In this document: positions 27,390 through 40,178 of the stretch, one piece after another
How positions within the stretch are numbered: position 1 is the stretch's first letter
Layout: the number at the start of each line of letters is the position of its first letter
Assembly: GCA_963761445.1 (NCBI GenBank)
Contig: CAVXHV010000005.1
Coordinates: 620,001-684,000 of the forward strand
DNA: 64,000 nucleotides
Source: CAVXHV01 sp963761445
Lineage (GTDB): Bacteria > Planctomycetota > Planctomycetia > Isosphaerales > Isosphaeraceae
Direction of reading: 5' to 3'
Translations under genes and position numbers: made by a program
Notes under the pieces: generated by a model
Told to the model about the DNA's origin: nothing
The model's input: only the letters and a program-made list of their open reading frames with translations
Database searches by the model: none

Positions 27390-30300
27390 TTAGTTCGCTG
27401 GCGGGGGTGTTGCGCGAATCGTGCGGACGAACGCGATCAAGTCGGCAAAGTCGCGGAGCGTCAGCACCTTCTCCAGACCTTCCGGCATCAACGAAACTCC
27501 GGTTGATTGGACCTGCTCGATCTGCTCTCTGGGAATCGCGTCGGTTGCGCCTTCCGATCGTTTGAGAACAATTGCGCTGGCCGATTCCTCGGTAATGATG
27601 CCGGAGATCACACGCCCCTGCAAGGTGGCCACATTGTAATTCACGAAGTTCGGAGCCACCTCGCGGTTCGGGTCCAGAATGTGCACCAGCAGATCTTCGG
27701 GCGAACGGCCTGTCACGGTCGCCAGGTTCGGACCGACATCAATGCCGCGGCCCTCGGCTTGATGGCATGTCGCACAGACCTTGGCAAAGATTTCGCGGCC
27801 CCGCTCGCGGCTGCCCGCGATCTGGAGCGCCTGGCGGTATTCGCTCACCACGTGCGCTCGATCGCGCGACGGCACGGTTCCTGACGCCAGGAGCTTCTGG
27901 GCACGACTGCGAAATCCCGGGTTGGAATGGGACTCTAACCGGCGCAAGCGAGAGAAGTCGACGTCGGATGGAGCAATCGAGCGGGCTTCCATGGCACCCA
28001 AGATTGCCTCGATTCCTTCCGGTCTACCGAAGAGCACCTCCGCGGCCTCACGGCGCACCGATGGACTCATGGCTTTCCACCGGTCGAGGATCTCGGCGGA
28101 GGCAGATCGGTCCAGAAAGCCGGCCATCGCCTGCAGCGCTGCGAGTTGAACGACGGTCGGTTCGCGCACGGCAAGCAAGTCCGGAAGCACATGGCGAGCC
28201 ATCTTCCGATCACCAAGGCCGAGCAGCCGGATGGCCGCGAGCCGATCGTCAAGCGGACCGCTGGCAACGGCAAGATCGGTGGCCTCGGCCAGTAGTTTCT
28301 TAGCCGGCGGCAAGGAATTCGAAGCGACCATCGACTCGAACGAACTGCCGCTGCGCGTCTGGCCGCGTGCGAAGGCCAGTAACGCACGCATCAGGCCACC
28401 GGAGGCCACGCCCGCGACTCGCAGCCTGTCGAGGAACACTCTGGCTTCATCGGGCTTGTGTCCACACCCGACGAGAAACCCCAGCTCGTCGATCCAAGAT
28501 TGGCCCGGACCGCTCAGAAGGAAGGCGTCTTGCTTTGCAAGGACGTCGAGGAACGCGAGTGGATCGCCGGCAATCGAGTACAACACGGCCGTTCGCGTCC
28601 ACTGGCTGGTAGCGTCCTTCCTGGCGATCGACTGGAGCGCTTGCAGTACACGACGATTGTTCTTGAGCTCACCGAGCGAGAAGGCAAGCTGAAAACGCAC
28701 CATGGGATCGGCGTCATCGGCAAGGGCCAGGATTTTGTCGAGGAGACCGGGCTCATTCGGGAGCCGGGCTTCCACCAAGCGGATCGTTGCTTCGCGCACC
28801 CGCGGCTCAGGATCGGCCAGGCTGAGCTCGATCGAGCCGGCATCCAGGGACGAGAGCAACTCGAGCGTCCAGATCGCGTGAATGCGGCCCAGGGCATTGG
28901 GCCGCTGCCGGACCAGGGCACGCAGCAGCGGAGTGACCGAGCGATCCTGTTGTTCGAACAGCAAGCGCTGGGCCGTCTCGCGCCACCATGCGTCGGGGTC
29001 GGCCAGAAGCTCCACGAGCGCGGCCGTACTCATACCGCCCGGCCTCGTGCGCTGCGGCGGGCCCGCGCGTTGGCGCCGGAATAAACCAGCGCATAAAGGC
29101 GGCCGCGATCGCGCCCGCTCGTGAGGTCGAGGTGTTTCTTGATCGGCTCCGGTATCGATACGGGATGCTCGATCGTCTCGCGATACATGTCGAGGATGAG
29201 CAGCGTTCCCTCGGGTGTATTGGCGAAATTCACGGGACGGAACCAGTTGTCAGCCGAGGCAAGAAACTCGGTTTTTTGGTCGGCCCGACGGGCGCGGTAC
29301 GTGGCACCGTCCATTTCGAGGACCTTGCGATGGACAAGATTGCCGCCGACATCCCCGATGAAGGCATTGCCGCGATACTCAGCCGGGAGAGCTGAGCCGC
29401 GATAGATGGTGATTCCGGTCGCGGACGTGAAGAAGCCGGTCGCAAACAGCTCGGTTCTGGGCAGCCGTTTCAGCATGGCGGGATCGGCGACTCGCTGGCG
29501 GGTTCGTACCACGCGCCAGGGCTCCGGGGGGCTGATCCGATACACGGGCGAGGCCGGCCCTTCCGCGGCAATGTCGAGAACAACAGGCGGTGGAATCAAG
29601 TTGAAATTGCGCTCGAGATAATGAGAAGGCAGAACGATCTGGCGGATGTGATTGCTGTTGCTGCAGGTGAAGCGATGTCCCCAGTCGTCAAAGGAATGAC
29701 CGAACTGTCCGCCTCCTGAGATCGCTTCGAAAGCGGAGCCATCGGGCCTGAAGCGGAAGTCGCGTCCTCGAACGGAGACTGGTGGGCTCTGGGGTCGCGA
29801 GCGATTCTGAATCGTGCCGCCGTTTATGCTCGCAACGCCATAAATCCAGCCATCCGGTCCCCACAGCAGCCCGTTCAAGAGGCCCTGAACGTTGTCGGTA
29901 CCGAAACCTGTGAACATCACATTTCTGACGTCGGCAATCCCGTCGCCATTCGTGTCTTTGGCATAGATGATCTCGGGGGCAACCGCAACGAAGACACCGC
30001 CTGAATAGGGAACGATTCCGGTGGGCCACGAGAGTCCGTCCAGGAAAATCGTGCCGCGTCTCGAACCGGCCGTCTCCGTCGTGGTCCTCAAGCCGGGTCA
30101 CCCGGCCGCTGGGGTTCTTCTCGGGAAACGGATAACCTCGCATCTCGACGACGTACAAGCGCCCGTACGCATCAAAGCAAGCGCTGACGGGGTTCATGAC
30201 CATCGGCTCAACGGCAACGGCTTCCAGGTGAAAGCCGTCGTGAATCCGGAACGATTTGATAGCCTCTGCCGGCGAGCGCGGGGGGATTCGGGGCAGCTCC

Positions 30301-30437
30301 CTGGCGAGCTCATCGTCCTGAGCGGCCACGGCGGAGGCGGAACTGGTCAGGAGCAGGGTCAGCAGGAGGATCGTTGATCGCAGCGATGGTCGTGGTCCGC
30401 GGTTGACGGTAATCGTCTTGGACATCATCCCGCTCAT
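27390..30437 (-). CDS. PVC-type membrane-bound heme (CxxCH) dehydrogenase-like protein with HEAT repeats (two frameshifts)
   Basis: Exported protein of about 1015 residues. Signal peptide (STILLLTLLLTSSASAVAAQ), beta-propeller of the PVC/Piru_Ver type (FDAYGRLYVVEMRGYPF, TNGDGIADV, GPDGWIYG), about ten HEAT-like repeats (VREATIRLVEARLP and similar), and a C-terminal cytochrome c domain with heme motif CATCHQAEG and GPNLATVTGR. Family members are planctomycete/verrucomicrobial and are presumed redox enzymes acting on sugars or polymers; substrates are unknown. Frame breaks: near 30055 (one extra base before TIFLDG) and near 29050 (one missing base before the MSTAALVELL segment). The ATG overlaps the ABC permease stop (ATGA). 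Confidence 0.82.
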
Positions 30438-32492
30438 CCCTGGATTGCATTGGTTCGGCCCAAGGCGATGTCGAAGTCGCCGACGGCCGGAACGAGCATG
30501 GCCATCAGGGCGAAGCCGTAAATTGCCGGCGCTCACGAGGAAGGCCGCCATGATGTCTCCGTTCAACAGGCTGGTTATGCAATAAAACGTCCAGAAAGGA
30601 GTGAGGAGGGCAACGAGGGTGATTGCGCGAGATGGATTCTTGGCGCCCATTGAGCCGAAGAGAGCCACGCTGCCGGCCCCGATGAAAATCATGAAGGAGA
30701 GAAGCTGACGAGCGACCTCCTGCCGGTTCAGCATGATCAGGAACGCACACAGCAAAATACCGACCATCAGGAAGAAGATGGTTCCCAGACTGTGGGCGAC
30801 GGCGGTGCGACTGCTGGTGTAGGTGATGGCTGCATGAAGCCCGAGCATCGCAGCAAAATGGCAAAAGAGAAGGAAATCAATCAGGAAAAACACCAGGTTC
30901 TCGCCGCTCAACATTCCCATGAAGGCCATCACGATCGCCGTGATGGCCGGCAGGGCGATCATTTCCTTGCTGTTATAGAGAATTCCGTAGAGCTTGCCGT
31001 AGATGAACTCCTTGGGCGTGAGCTCCGACACCAGCAGCAAATCGAGTGCGCCGGTGTCGCGCTCGCTGGTGAGTGCCGTGACGCCCTGGGCATTGACGAG
31101 AATAAGGCTCAGAATCGTCAGGCCGATCGGAATGAGCGCGATTCCGGTCGCGAGCGGGTTTTGCAATCCGGCTCCCAGAATGGAAAAGAAGACCATTCCG
31201 AGAGCAAAGAGCAGGACGTAACACCCCTTGATGATGAGAGGCTTCGCTCCGTAAGCACGGGTCATCAGCTCGCGCCAGAGGATCGGGTTGGACCACGGAT
31301 GGCGATACCGCTTGGGAGCCGCGGCGATGCGGCGGTGAGTGCGCCTGGGGACGTGCAGCCCGGTCGTTGGTGATTCCTTGCCGGGTAGTCCCACCTCGTG
31401 AGGAGCCGGTCTCAGCTCTTTTGCGGAAACGGCCACACCGCCGCCGCTGTCGAAACTGGCGCTGCCATCGACGAATGCCGCCTGGGCCGCCCCGACGGTT
31501 GCTCGACCGACCGAGACCGATGCCTCGGCCGGCACCTCCTCGACTTCGACCAGAGTTTCGATTCCCTCGGCTTCCGCTCCTTCTCGAAGCTCGCGGGGCT
31601 CATTTTTGCCGGGATTCCATACTCGCAGCTTCCAGGTTCCAAAGGCAACAAGCACAGCCGCGAACGTCAATCTCGCGCTGACATACACCACGCTTGTCGC
31701 TCGCACCACGGCCGTGAGCTGCGTGCTGTCGGGATAGAGAACCGCCAGCATCGCGCGGTAAGGATTGAGGACCTGCGCAAGAGGCACGTCCATGACCCTG
31801 AGCTCCGGGAACAAGAACGCGAATATCTCCACGCCCGTGACCGAGAAAACCACCATCAGGATGGTCAGCGAGATTGACTGAAAGGTGCGGTCACGCCAGA
31901 GCGCAATCAAGAGCCCAAGAGCACCTCCTGCCACTCCGGAAGCGGCTGTTACTGCGAAGAGATTGACCACCTGGCCGAACGAGATACCGCCGAATAGCGC
32001 ACACAGCGACACCAGCGCGATACTTGCCGCCAAAATCGTCAAAATGTTCAAAAGCCCTGCAACCAGTTTTCCCAGCACAATCTCCAGATCGGAGAGATCC
32101 GTCATCATGAGGAGTGTGAAGGTCCGGCGATCTTTCTCGTAGGAGATAGCGGCCGCCGTGAACAAGGGCGCGAAGAAGAGTACCAGCGTCAACTGGAGCA
32201 TCGCGAACATGTAGTAGAGGACGCGGCCGAATCGGGCCATGACTCCCAGCTCGTGCACGTCCTGCCAGCCCATGAGCCACTGCCATGCTGTCCAGAGGAG
32301 GATGAATAGAAAACAGGAAAACGAGGCGCGCCAAAGGTAGTAGCGCAACGGCCGAGGGGCCGTCAGAACCTCGCGGGCGATGATCGGTCCGGCAAACAAG
32401 GACAGGCCTCCAACATCGGCAATCAATCGGCTAGGGAATCGCGGACCGGGATCCAAGCGGTGGAAGGGCACTCCGTTGTGAATGCGCGGCAC
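30434..32492 (-). CDS. ABC-2 type permease, duplicated membrane module (one frameshift)
   Basis: About 685 residues with two sets of six or so membrane helices separated by a hydrophilic, Ala/Glu-rich linker of roughly 130 residues. Each half starts with a REL/REV-type amphipathic entry (IIAREVLTA; ILWRELMTRA) and contains the ABC-2 EKDRRTFTLLMMTDLS and ERDTGALDLLLVSEL motifs. No ATPase gene is adjacent. The frame breaks at about 30530; in the corrected frame the product ends YGFALMAMLVP...RTNAIQG at TGA 30434-30436, overlapping the heme-protein ATG. Substrate unknown; co-expression with the exported heme protein is likely. The start at 32492 is uncertain. Confidence 0.75.
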
Positions 32493-32662
32493 GCCACCAC
32501 CAGAGACTACGCCGCGAAATGGGCGGTTTGTTCGATTTCTCGAACAGATTCTTCAGCCTTCAGTTTACCAGATGGTGAATTCCCCTACCAACACGAGAGA
32601 TGCGCCGGCGAGGGATGAGGGAAAGGCCTTATTGAATCGCCTTGGCCAACAACTGCGCCTAC

Positions 32663-35600
32663 TTATCGCCCATTACTGCTGGGCGCCGTCAAGTCAAGGC
32701 TTGCGTATCGGGCCTCACCGTTGTTTGCATGAATCGCGCCGGGCACCGCCCAGTCTGGGGCTTTCCGGATCGCCTCGGTTGACATCGCCTCGGGCCGGCC
32801 CCGGCGGCTGGTCAATCCGTCCACCACGTAGAAGAACACCGGCGTCAAGAAGATGCCGAAGAGAGTCACGCCGAAGGCGCCCCAGAGGACGGCGGTGCCC
32901 AGCGAGCGGCGCATCTCGGCGCCTGCGCCCGAGGCGAAGTACGGTGGTAGCATGTGGATGAAGCACGCTGAGGTCATCAAGATCGGCCGGAGGCGGGTTA
33001 CCGCGGCCGAGATGATAGCCTCCGCGCGAGCCTTGCCCGACTCGCGCTGGTGCTTGGCGAACTCGACGATCAGAATGGCGTTCTTGCAGGCGAGGCCGAC
33101 CAGGACCACGAAGCCGACCTGGACGAAAATGTTGACGTCCATGCCACGAAATGCGATTCCCGCCAGTGCGGCTCAACAAGCACATCGGCACGACCAAGAT
33201 TACCGCCAGGGGCGTGGACCAGCTCTCATACAGACCGGCCAGCACGAAGAAGACCAGCACCGCCCCCAGCACGAATGCGCTCGACGGGTTCTGCCGCAGG
33301 TCACTGAACTGCTCGATCTTGCTGGCCTGCTTCTGCAGGTAGGAGAGCTCGGTCCACTCGTAGATCATGGAGCGCGGCAGCTCCTTGGCTGACAAGCTTT
33401 CCATGGTGCACAGGACGTCGCTGGTGCTCGCCCCCGGCTGCCAGGTGCCAGTGATCGTCGCCGCGGGCAACATGTTGTATCGCGTGATTGTCACCGGGCC
33501 GGCGGACTCGCGGACATCCACCACGGCGCCCAGCGGCACCATGTCGCCGTCCGAGTTGCGGACCTTGAGCTGTTTGATGGTTTCGGCATCCACGCGGAAT
33601 GGGGCGTCGGCCTGAACGTTCACCTGCCAGGTGCGGCCGAAGCGGTTGAAGTCGTTGACGTAGTAACTGCCCAGAAACGCCTGCAGCGCATCGAAGACGT
33701 CCGTGATCGCCACCCCCATTGTGCGGACCTTGGTCCGGTCGATGTCCGCGTAGAGCTGAGGCGTCCGCGCTCGAAAGCCGTTGAACAGGCCGACCAAGCC
33801 GGGCTGCTGGTTAGCCTTGGCGACCAAATTGTCTGCTCGGGCCTGCAGCGCGTCAAAGTTGGCGTCGCCGGTTGTTTCCACCATCAGCTTGAAGCCGCCG
33901 GCATTGCCGAGGCCGCGCACCGCCGGCGGCCCGAAGACGAGCACGCGCGCCTCCGGTACCTCTCGCTGGACGCGTGCGCGAAGACGGCCCGCGATGGCCT
34001 CGCCCCTTAGCAAATTGCCCTGCCGCTGGTGGAACGACTTGAGGATGACAAACATGTTGCCGTAGTTCGAACTGTTGGTGTTCAGGACGAACGACATACC
34101 CGGGACGGCCATCGTGTGAGCAACGCCGGGCTCTTCGAGGGCGATCTTCTCGACCGCCTGGGTCGCCTCGACGGTGCGCTCCAGCGAGGCGGAATCGGGC
34201 AACTGGATGTTCACAACGAGATAGCCCTTGTCCTGGATGGGAACGAATCCGCCGGGGATGCGAGTGAAGCCGAAACCTGTTAAACCAATCAGGCCGACGT
34301 AGATGAGGAGAACAATGATGCTCTGGCGGAGGCACCGGCCCACGGTCTTGCCATAGGCTTCTGTCGTGCGCTCAAACACCCAGTTGAACGCTGCAAAGAA
34401 CTTCGCCAACATCCAGTTCACAGGTCGGATGACAAGCCGACCAACGGCACCGCCCGCGATGGCGCCCGGGAGGAACAGGACGAGGTTGATGCCCCACGAG
34501 AGCAGTGTGGCCTTGAGTCCGCCGGGTGCCGGCTCGCCGGCCTCGTCGCTCGAGGGTAGTCCCAGCCAGGCGCTCAGGACGGGTGCCAGCAACCATACGA
34601 AAGCGACCCCGCCGAAGCCGGCGAAGCTCCACCATGGTAGCGCCTCCTTGCCCTGGTCGCCGTGTGTGCCGGGCTTGCGGCCGGCAAAAATCCAGGCTGC
34701 CCGGGCGGGGGTCATGGTCATCGCGTTAATGGCCGAGATGATCATCGAGACCGAGATGGTCAACGCGAACTGGCGGAAGAACTGGCCGGTGATTCCGCCC
34801 AGAAAGGCGCTCGGCACCAGCACGGAACTGAGCACGAGCGTCATGGCGAGGATCGGCCCGGTGATCTCGTTCATGGACTTGATCGTGGCTTCGCGGACGG
34901 GCAGGCCCTTGTCCAGCCAGCGCTCGATGTTCTCCAGGACAACGATGGCGTCGTCGACGACGAGGCCGATGGCCAGCACCAGCCCAAACAGCGTCAGGTT
35001 GTTCAGGGTGAAGCCCATCGCGCTCATGACGGCGAAGGTTCCGACCAGGGACACCGCCATATCGATCACGGGCAGGAGCAGGGCTTTCCAGTCTTGCAAG
35101 AACAACAGGATGACGATTCCAACGAGGATGACGGAGTCGCGCAGCGTATGGAACACCTCGTTCACGGATTCGCGGATGAACGGTGTGGTGTCGTAGATGA
35201 CGGCGTAATGGAGCCCCGGGGGAAAGCGAGTCTCCAAATCCCGCATCTTGGCCTTGATGCCCTCGGCGGCGTTCAGTGCGTTCGAGCCTGGCAGCAGAAA
35301 AACGACAACTGCCGGTGACGGCCGACCGTCGAGCCGCCCGAGCGTGTCCTGGTTTCGGGCACCTAACTCGGTGCGGCTCACGTCCCTGAGGTAGGTGACT
35401 TCGCCATCGGAGCCGGTATTGAGAATGATGTCGGCAAACTGCTCTGCTTCGACCAGGCGGCCGAGGGTGCTCATGGTGTACTGGAAGTCCTGGCCAGTTG
35501 GGACCGGCGGCTGGCCGATACGGCCGGCCGCAACCTGGACGTTCTGCTCGCGCAGGACGCGGATGACGTCGCCGGCTGTCAAGTTCCGCGACTGCAGCTT

Positions 35601-36197
35601 GTCCGGGTCGAGCCAGACCCGCATGCTGTAGTCCTGTTGCCCGAGGATGGCCACGTCGCCGACGCTCTCCACCCGGGCGATTGCGTCCTTGACCTGAACC
35701 GTGGCGTAATTGCTCAAGTAGAGGGAGTCATAGCGGGGGCGGCCGGTCTCCGGGTTGTCATCGGAATACAGATTGATCGCGAGCAAAACGTCGGGAGACC
35801 GCTTCTTGACCGCCACGCCGATGGTCTGAACGACATCGGGGAGCGTCGGCTCGGCGATGGCGACGCGGTTCTGCACGAGCACCTGGGCCATGTTCACGTT
35901 GGTGCCCAGCTCGAAGGTCACGTCCAGGGTGTAGGTGCCGTCGTTGTTACTCTGCGACGACATGTACAACATTCCTTCGACGCCAACGACCTGTTGCTCA
36001 ATGGGCGCGGCCACTGTGTCGGCCACTACATTCGAGCTGGCCCCGGGGTAGCTGGCTGTCACGCGGACGGTCGGCGGCGTGATCTCCGGATACTCGGCGA
36101 TTGGCAAAAAGCCCGCCGAGAGGGCGCCGAGCAGGACGATCACCAAGGAGATAACCCACGCCAGGACCGGTCGGTCAATGAAGAATCGCGCCAGCAT
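32663..36197 (-). CDS. RND efflux pump inner-membrane transporter, HAE1/AcrB type (one frameshift)
   Basis: Proton-driven drug exporter of about 1178 residues. N-terminus MLARFFIDRPVLAWVISL is the usual RND start. Proton-relay residues are present: the Asp pair in GLVVDDAIVVLENIE (TM4) and Lys in GLACKNAILIVEFA (TM10), with the TM11 segment LRPILMTSACF. Between TM6 and TM7 there is an insert of about 90 residues with two extra hydrophobic stretches (VAFVWLLAPVLSAWLG; INLVLFLPGAIAGGAVG) absent from AcrB. One extra C at about 33168 breaks the frame after VVPMCLLS; the corrected frame continues ALAGIAFRGMDVN to the TGA at 32663. It follows its membrane-fusion partner by 27 bases. No outer-membrane TolC-like gene is in the operon. 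Confidence 0.88.
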
Positions 36198-36224
36198 GTG
36201 AGCTTCCTTTGAGTGAGCTTGAGC

Positions 36225-37383
36225 CTATCGGGTGTTTGCCGCGAGCGAGACCGGCATCTCCAGGAGCCTGGGCTCGACGGCGACACCCGGTCGCACCTGC
36301 TGCAGGCCGTTTACGATCACCCGGTCACCTTGCTTGAGGCCCTCGACGATCTCCCGCAGGCCGTGGTGGAGGGCACCGGGCCGGACGGCGCGAGAGATCA
36401 CCTCGTTCTTCTCGTTGACGACGTAGAGAACCTTCTGGCCCAGGTCCGTGTCGATGGCGCGGTCAGTGACCAGAAACGCCCGGTGTGCTTCACCGATGGG
36501 CACACGCACGCGGGCGAATAAACCGGGGGAGAGGCCCTCATCCTTATTGGGGAACACGCCCCGGACGCGCAGGGTGCCGGTTTTGGGATTGACCTGGTTG
36601 TCCTCGAAATTGATGGTGCCCTGGTGAGGGAATCCTTGTTCAATGGCCAGCCCGAGCGAAACCGGCCACCTGGTCTGACTGGCTGACCGTGCCTTGCCTT
36701 CGCGGATCAACTCACGGATGCGCAGTACCGCGCGCTCGTCCATGTCGAAGTAGACGTACATCGGGTCGACCGACACGATGGTGGTCAGCAAGGTACCGCC
36801 GCTCTGGTCTCCAGACTGGATCAAGTTGCCGACGGTGACGACGTACCGGCTGACGCGCCCGCTGACCGGCGCGTATGACCCGCGTGTAGTCCAGGTTGAG
36901 CGCGGCCAAGTCACGGTTGGCCCTGGCGACATCGAGATTGGCCTGGGCTTCGCGGTAATCGCCTTCGTACCGATCATATTCTTCCTGGCCGACGGCCCCT
37001 CGCGCCAGCAGGATTTTGGCCCGCCCAAAGTCGCGCTCGAGCCGGTGCGCACGAGCTTCGTTCTGTGCCACGGCACCCTTGGCCCGCGCCAGGTCAGCCC
37101 GGTAGAGGCGCGGGTCGATCTCGAAGAGCTGGTCATCCTTATGGACCAGGGCCCCTTCCTTGAAGTAGACCTTGTCGAGGTAACCGGAGACCCGCGCCCG
37201 CACCTCGACAGACTCGACCGCGGCCGTGCGGCCGGTGAAATCGGCGTAGTCGGTGACGTTCCGCTCGACGGGATAGCTCACCGTGACGGATACCGGTGCT
37301 GACCTGGGCGCCTCGGTGGGCACCGGTGCGCAACCGGCCAGAACGATCCAAACGGCAGAAAGAGCAAGAAGTTGAATCCGCAT
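36225..37383 (-). CDS. RND efflux periplasmic adaptor (membrane fusion) lipoprotein (one frameshift)
   Basis: AcrA-like adaptor, about 385 residues: lipoprotein signal with lipobox LAGC (residues about 15-18), lipoyl half-motifs (VRARVSGYLDKVYFKEGALV; YAPVSGRVSRYVVTVGNLI), alpha-hairpin (ARAHRLERDFGRAKILLARGAV), beta-barrel and membrane-proximal domain (EIVEGLKQGDRVIVNGLQQVRPG). One inserted base at about 36880 breaks LDYTRV-YAPVSG. It begins 3 bases after the stop of the MATE gene, so the operon is marR, MATE, adaptor, RND pump. Confidence 0.87.
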
Positions 37384-37692
37384 CGGTCACTTCCCTCCGG
37401 CAAAGAACCCCAATTCGCGGCGCATGACACCGACCATTACCATGCCGTAGAGTACGAGGCCGCAGGCCATCAGGCCGAACAGGGACTCGATCCCCCAGCC
37501 GAAGACGCGCAGCGCCAATATGCCGAGCACCCCCGCGACCAGCAGCCGGGTCAGGGTGGCCAAGAGCGGCTGTACCGTTCGCCCCCGCCCTTGAGCGGCG
37601 AAGTAAAGGGCCAGCCCCAGCCCGAGGAAGGTATAGGCCGGGCCAACCCGGACCAGATATGCCTTGCCGAGCACCGCCACCGTCGGGTCTAA

Positions 37693-39018
37693 GGAACGGG
37701 CCGAAATTAACTTCCCGTTTTCCCTGAAGTATGGTATCAAGCTCGCTGTCCGTAGGGAAACGCCAAGGAGGGCAGCATGGACGCGTATGCACCGGAAATT
37801 GAGCGGATGATGAAGCGGCTGTATGAGTCACTTTCGGAGGACGATCGACGGCGGTACGCGGCCATCGAGGCTGCCAAACTGGGTCATGGTGGAACTGAGT
37901 ACATTGCCCAGATCCTTGAATGCGATCCAAAGACGATCCGCCGTGGAAAGGCGGAGCTGGAAGCGACAGATGAGCTGGACACGACTCGTGTCCGAAAAAA
38001 GGGGGGGGTGCAAAAAGGCGATCGAGATCAACGCTGCCGTCGAAGCGAACTTCTTAAAGGTTCTCGAGGACCACACTGCTGGAGATCCGATGCGCACCGA
38101 CGTGAAATGGACGAACTTGTCACGTAGACAGATACGCGCTTCGGGTCACGGCTTTGGGTACTCCGACCAGTCGACACATCGTGTCCCAGTTGCTTCGCAA
38201 ACACGGATACCGAAGGCGAAAAGCATTGAAGAAGAAGACGATGGGACCGCGTCACCCGGACCGCAACGTCCAGTTCGAGAACATCGCCCGTCTCAAGAAG
38301 AAGTACCTGAAGGCCGGTTTGCCGGTCATCAGCATCGACACGAAGAAGAAGGAGTTGATGGGTGACTTCCACCGTGACGGCGTAATCGACACGCAGGAGA
38401 CGATTGAAACCAACGACCATGATTTCAGTAGTGCAGGCTCGGGCGTGGTAATTCCTCACGGCGTCTACGATGTAGGGCGAAATCGAGGATTCATCCACCT
38501 GAACACCAGCCACGACACCAGCGAGCTGGCTTGTGACAGTATCGCAGCGTGGTGGGAGGATCACGGACGGGTGACGTATCCCAGGGCTAAGAAGATCCTA
38601 GTGCTGTGCGACGGCGGCGGGAGTAACAGTGCGTCGAGGTACGTCTTCAAGGAGCAGCTCCAAGAGCTAGCGAACCGGCTGGGCGTCGAAATCCGGGTGG
38701 CCCACTACCCGCCTTACTGCTCGAAGTATAACCCGATCGAGCATCGCCTTTTCCCGCATGTGACGCGAGCGTGTCGGGGCGTGATCTTTCGGACGTTGGA
38801 AACGGTGCAGCACTACATATCCAAGACCGAAACCACGACGGGCCTGACAATCAGCGTGCGTATCCTCTACAAGATGTATCAGACAGGACGCAAGTGTGCC
38901 GCGGGATTCAAGAAGACCATGAAGATCATCTTCGACAAGATCCTGCCCAAGTGGAACTACCGAGCAGTCCCCGAACCCAAGACCGTATAACGCCGGGAAC
39001 TTATTCTCGGCCTGTTCC
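37693..39018. mobile_element. ISAzo13-like insertion sequence, 1326 bp, in MATE gene
   Basis: Imperfect terminal inverted repeats of about 26 bases: the left end begins GGAACGGGCCG (37693) and the reverse complement of the right end begins GGAACAGGCCG (39018), matching at about 21 of 25 positions. The element is flanked on both sides by TAA (37690-37692 and 39019-39021), a clean 3-base target duplication. It carries one transposase gene on the plus strand, opposite to the host operon, and probably blocks read-through into the adaptor and RND genes. Confidence 0.88.
37777..38990 (+). CDS. ISAzo13-family DDE transposase (two frame breaks)
   Basis: About 405 residues in three frames. The start follows AAGGAGG. 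N-terminal helix-turn-helix region (YIAQILECDPKTIRRGK), then the RNase-H-like core with a DDE set: Asp in VISIDTKKKELMGDF, Asp in VLCDGGGSNSASRY, Glu in KYNPIEHRLFPHV. The first break lies at an A6G8 run near 37995-38008: the downstream coding frame (KKAIEINAAVEANFLK) is reached only by a shift. A second break is near 38130 before ALRVTALGTPTSRH. The A6G8 run could be a programmed slippage site or a homopolymer miscount; the second break has no slippery run and looks like error or decay. Confidence 0.85.
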
Positions 39019-40178
39019 TAAGGTGAACAGCCCCATCCATGCCCAAGGGAACAGGGCGGCGGGTGCCCCCTACCAGCCCGCACGCTCCCGCGCCGAGCAC
39101 TGCGCCCGCGCGGGTCAGCCTGCGCACCCGGCCAAAGTCTTCCGCCGCGTCGCTGGCGGCAACCAGAGGCACGAGCGCCGAGCCGACGCCGAAAACGATC
39201 GGGATCAGGAGGTACTCCAGACGCCCGCCGGCACCATACCCGGCGATCGCCTCCGCCCCGAAGGGCGCGACCAAGGCCGTCAGGATGATGAACGTAAGGT
39301 TCGTCAGCAGCGTGCTGGCCGCACTCGGGACTGCGACGCGGAGGATCTCCGAAGCGTGACTCCAGCGCGGCAAGAGCGCACAGAAGCTTGACCTTGCCGG
39401 CGATCCGGGCGCCCAGACCGCTCGCTGGAGCACGGCCGCCATCGCCACGTTGTAGCCGACGACAGCCCAGGCCGCCCCGGCCACGCCAAGCCCGCTGATC
39501 GGGCCCGCTCCGAAGATGAAGAGCGGGGACGCCCCCAGCGTGACCACGCCAAGGGCGGCGCCTGCGCTGGCTGGGTACATGGTATTGCCACCCCCGCGCA
39601 GGATACTCGCGGCGGCGTTAGACAGCCAGAACGGGACGGCCCCGAGGAAGACGATATTGGAGTAGACGACTGCGGCTTCCAGGGCTGGGCCAGTGGCTCC
39701 CAGCACGGTGTAGAAAACCCGGCCGAAAAGTAACATGACGGCAGTCGAGACGATTCCCAGGATGGCCGACATTCCGAGGGCTGTGCCAGCGAGCCTCGCC
39801 GAGTGATCGTCCCTCCCGGCACCGAGCGCCGCGCGACACCCGAGGCGACACCGCCACCGTAAGCGCCGGCCGACAGGGTCGTCATCAGCATTACCAGCGG
39901 GAAGCTCAGGGACACGCCGGCCAGGGCGTAAGAACCCAGCCGTCCGACGAAGGCCGCCTCGCCGGCGGCGATCACACCCTGCAGCAGCATGAGTGCCACC
40001 GTTGGTGCGGCCATCCAGAGGAGCGTCGGCACGACCGGTCCCTCGAGCAGACGGCTGACCTGCGGCGCCAAAGCGACCACGCGGTGCGTGTCGCCATTCA
40101 CTTCTGCCACTTCTTCCAAGCTGGTTGACACAAGCCCCTCCGTCGCATAAAGCCGCGAGCCTTTGGTCGCGGCAGTAA

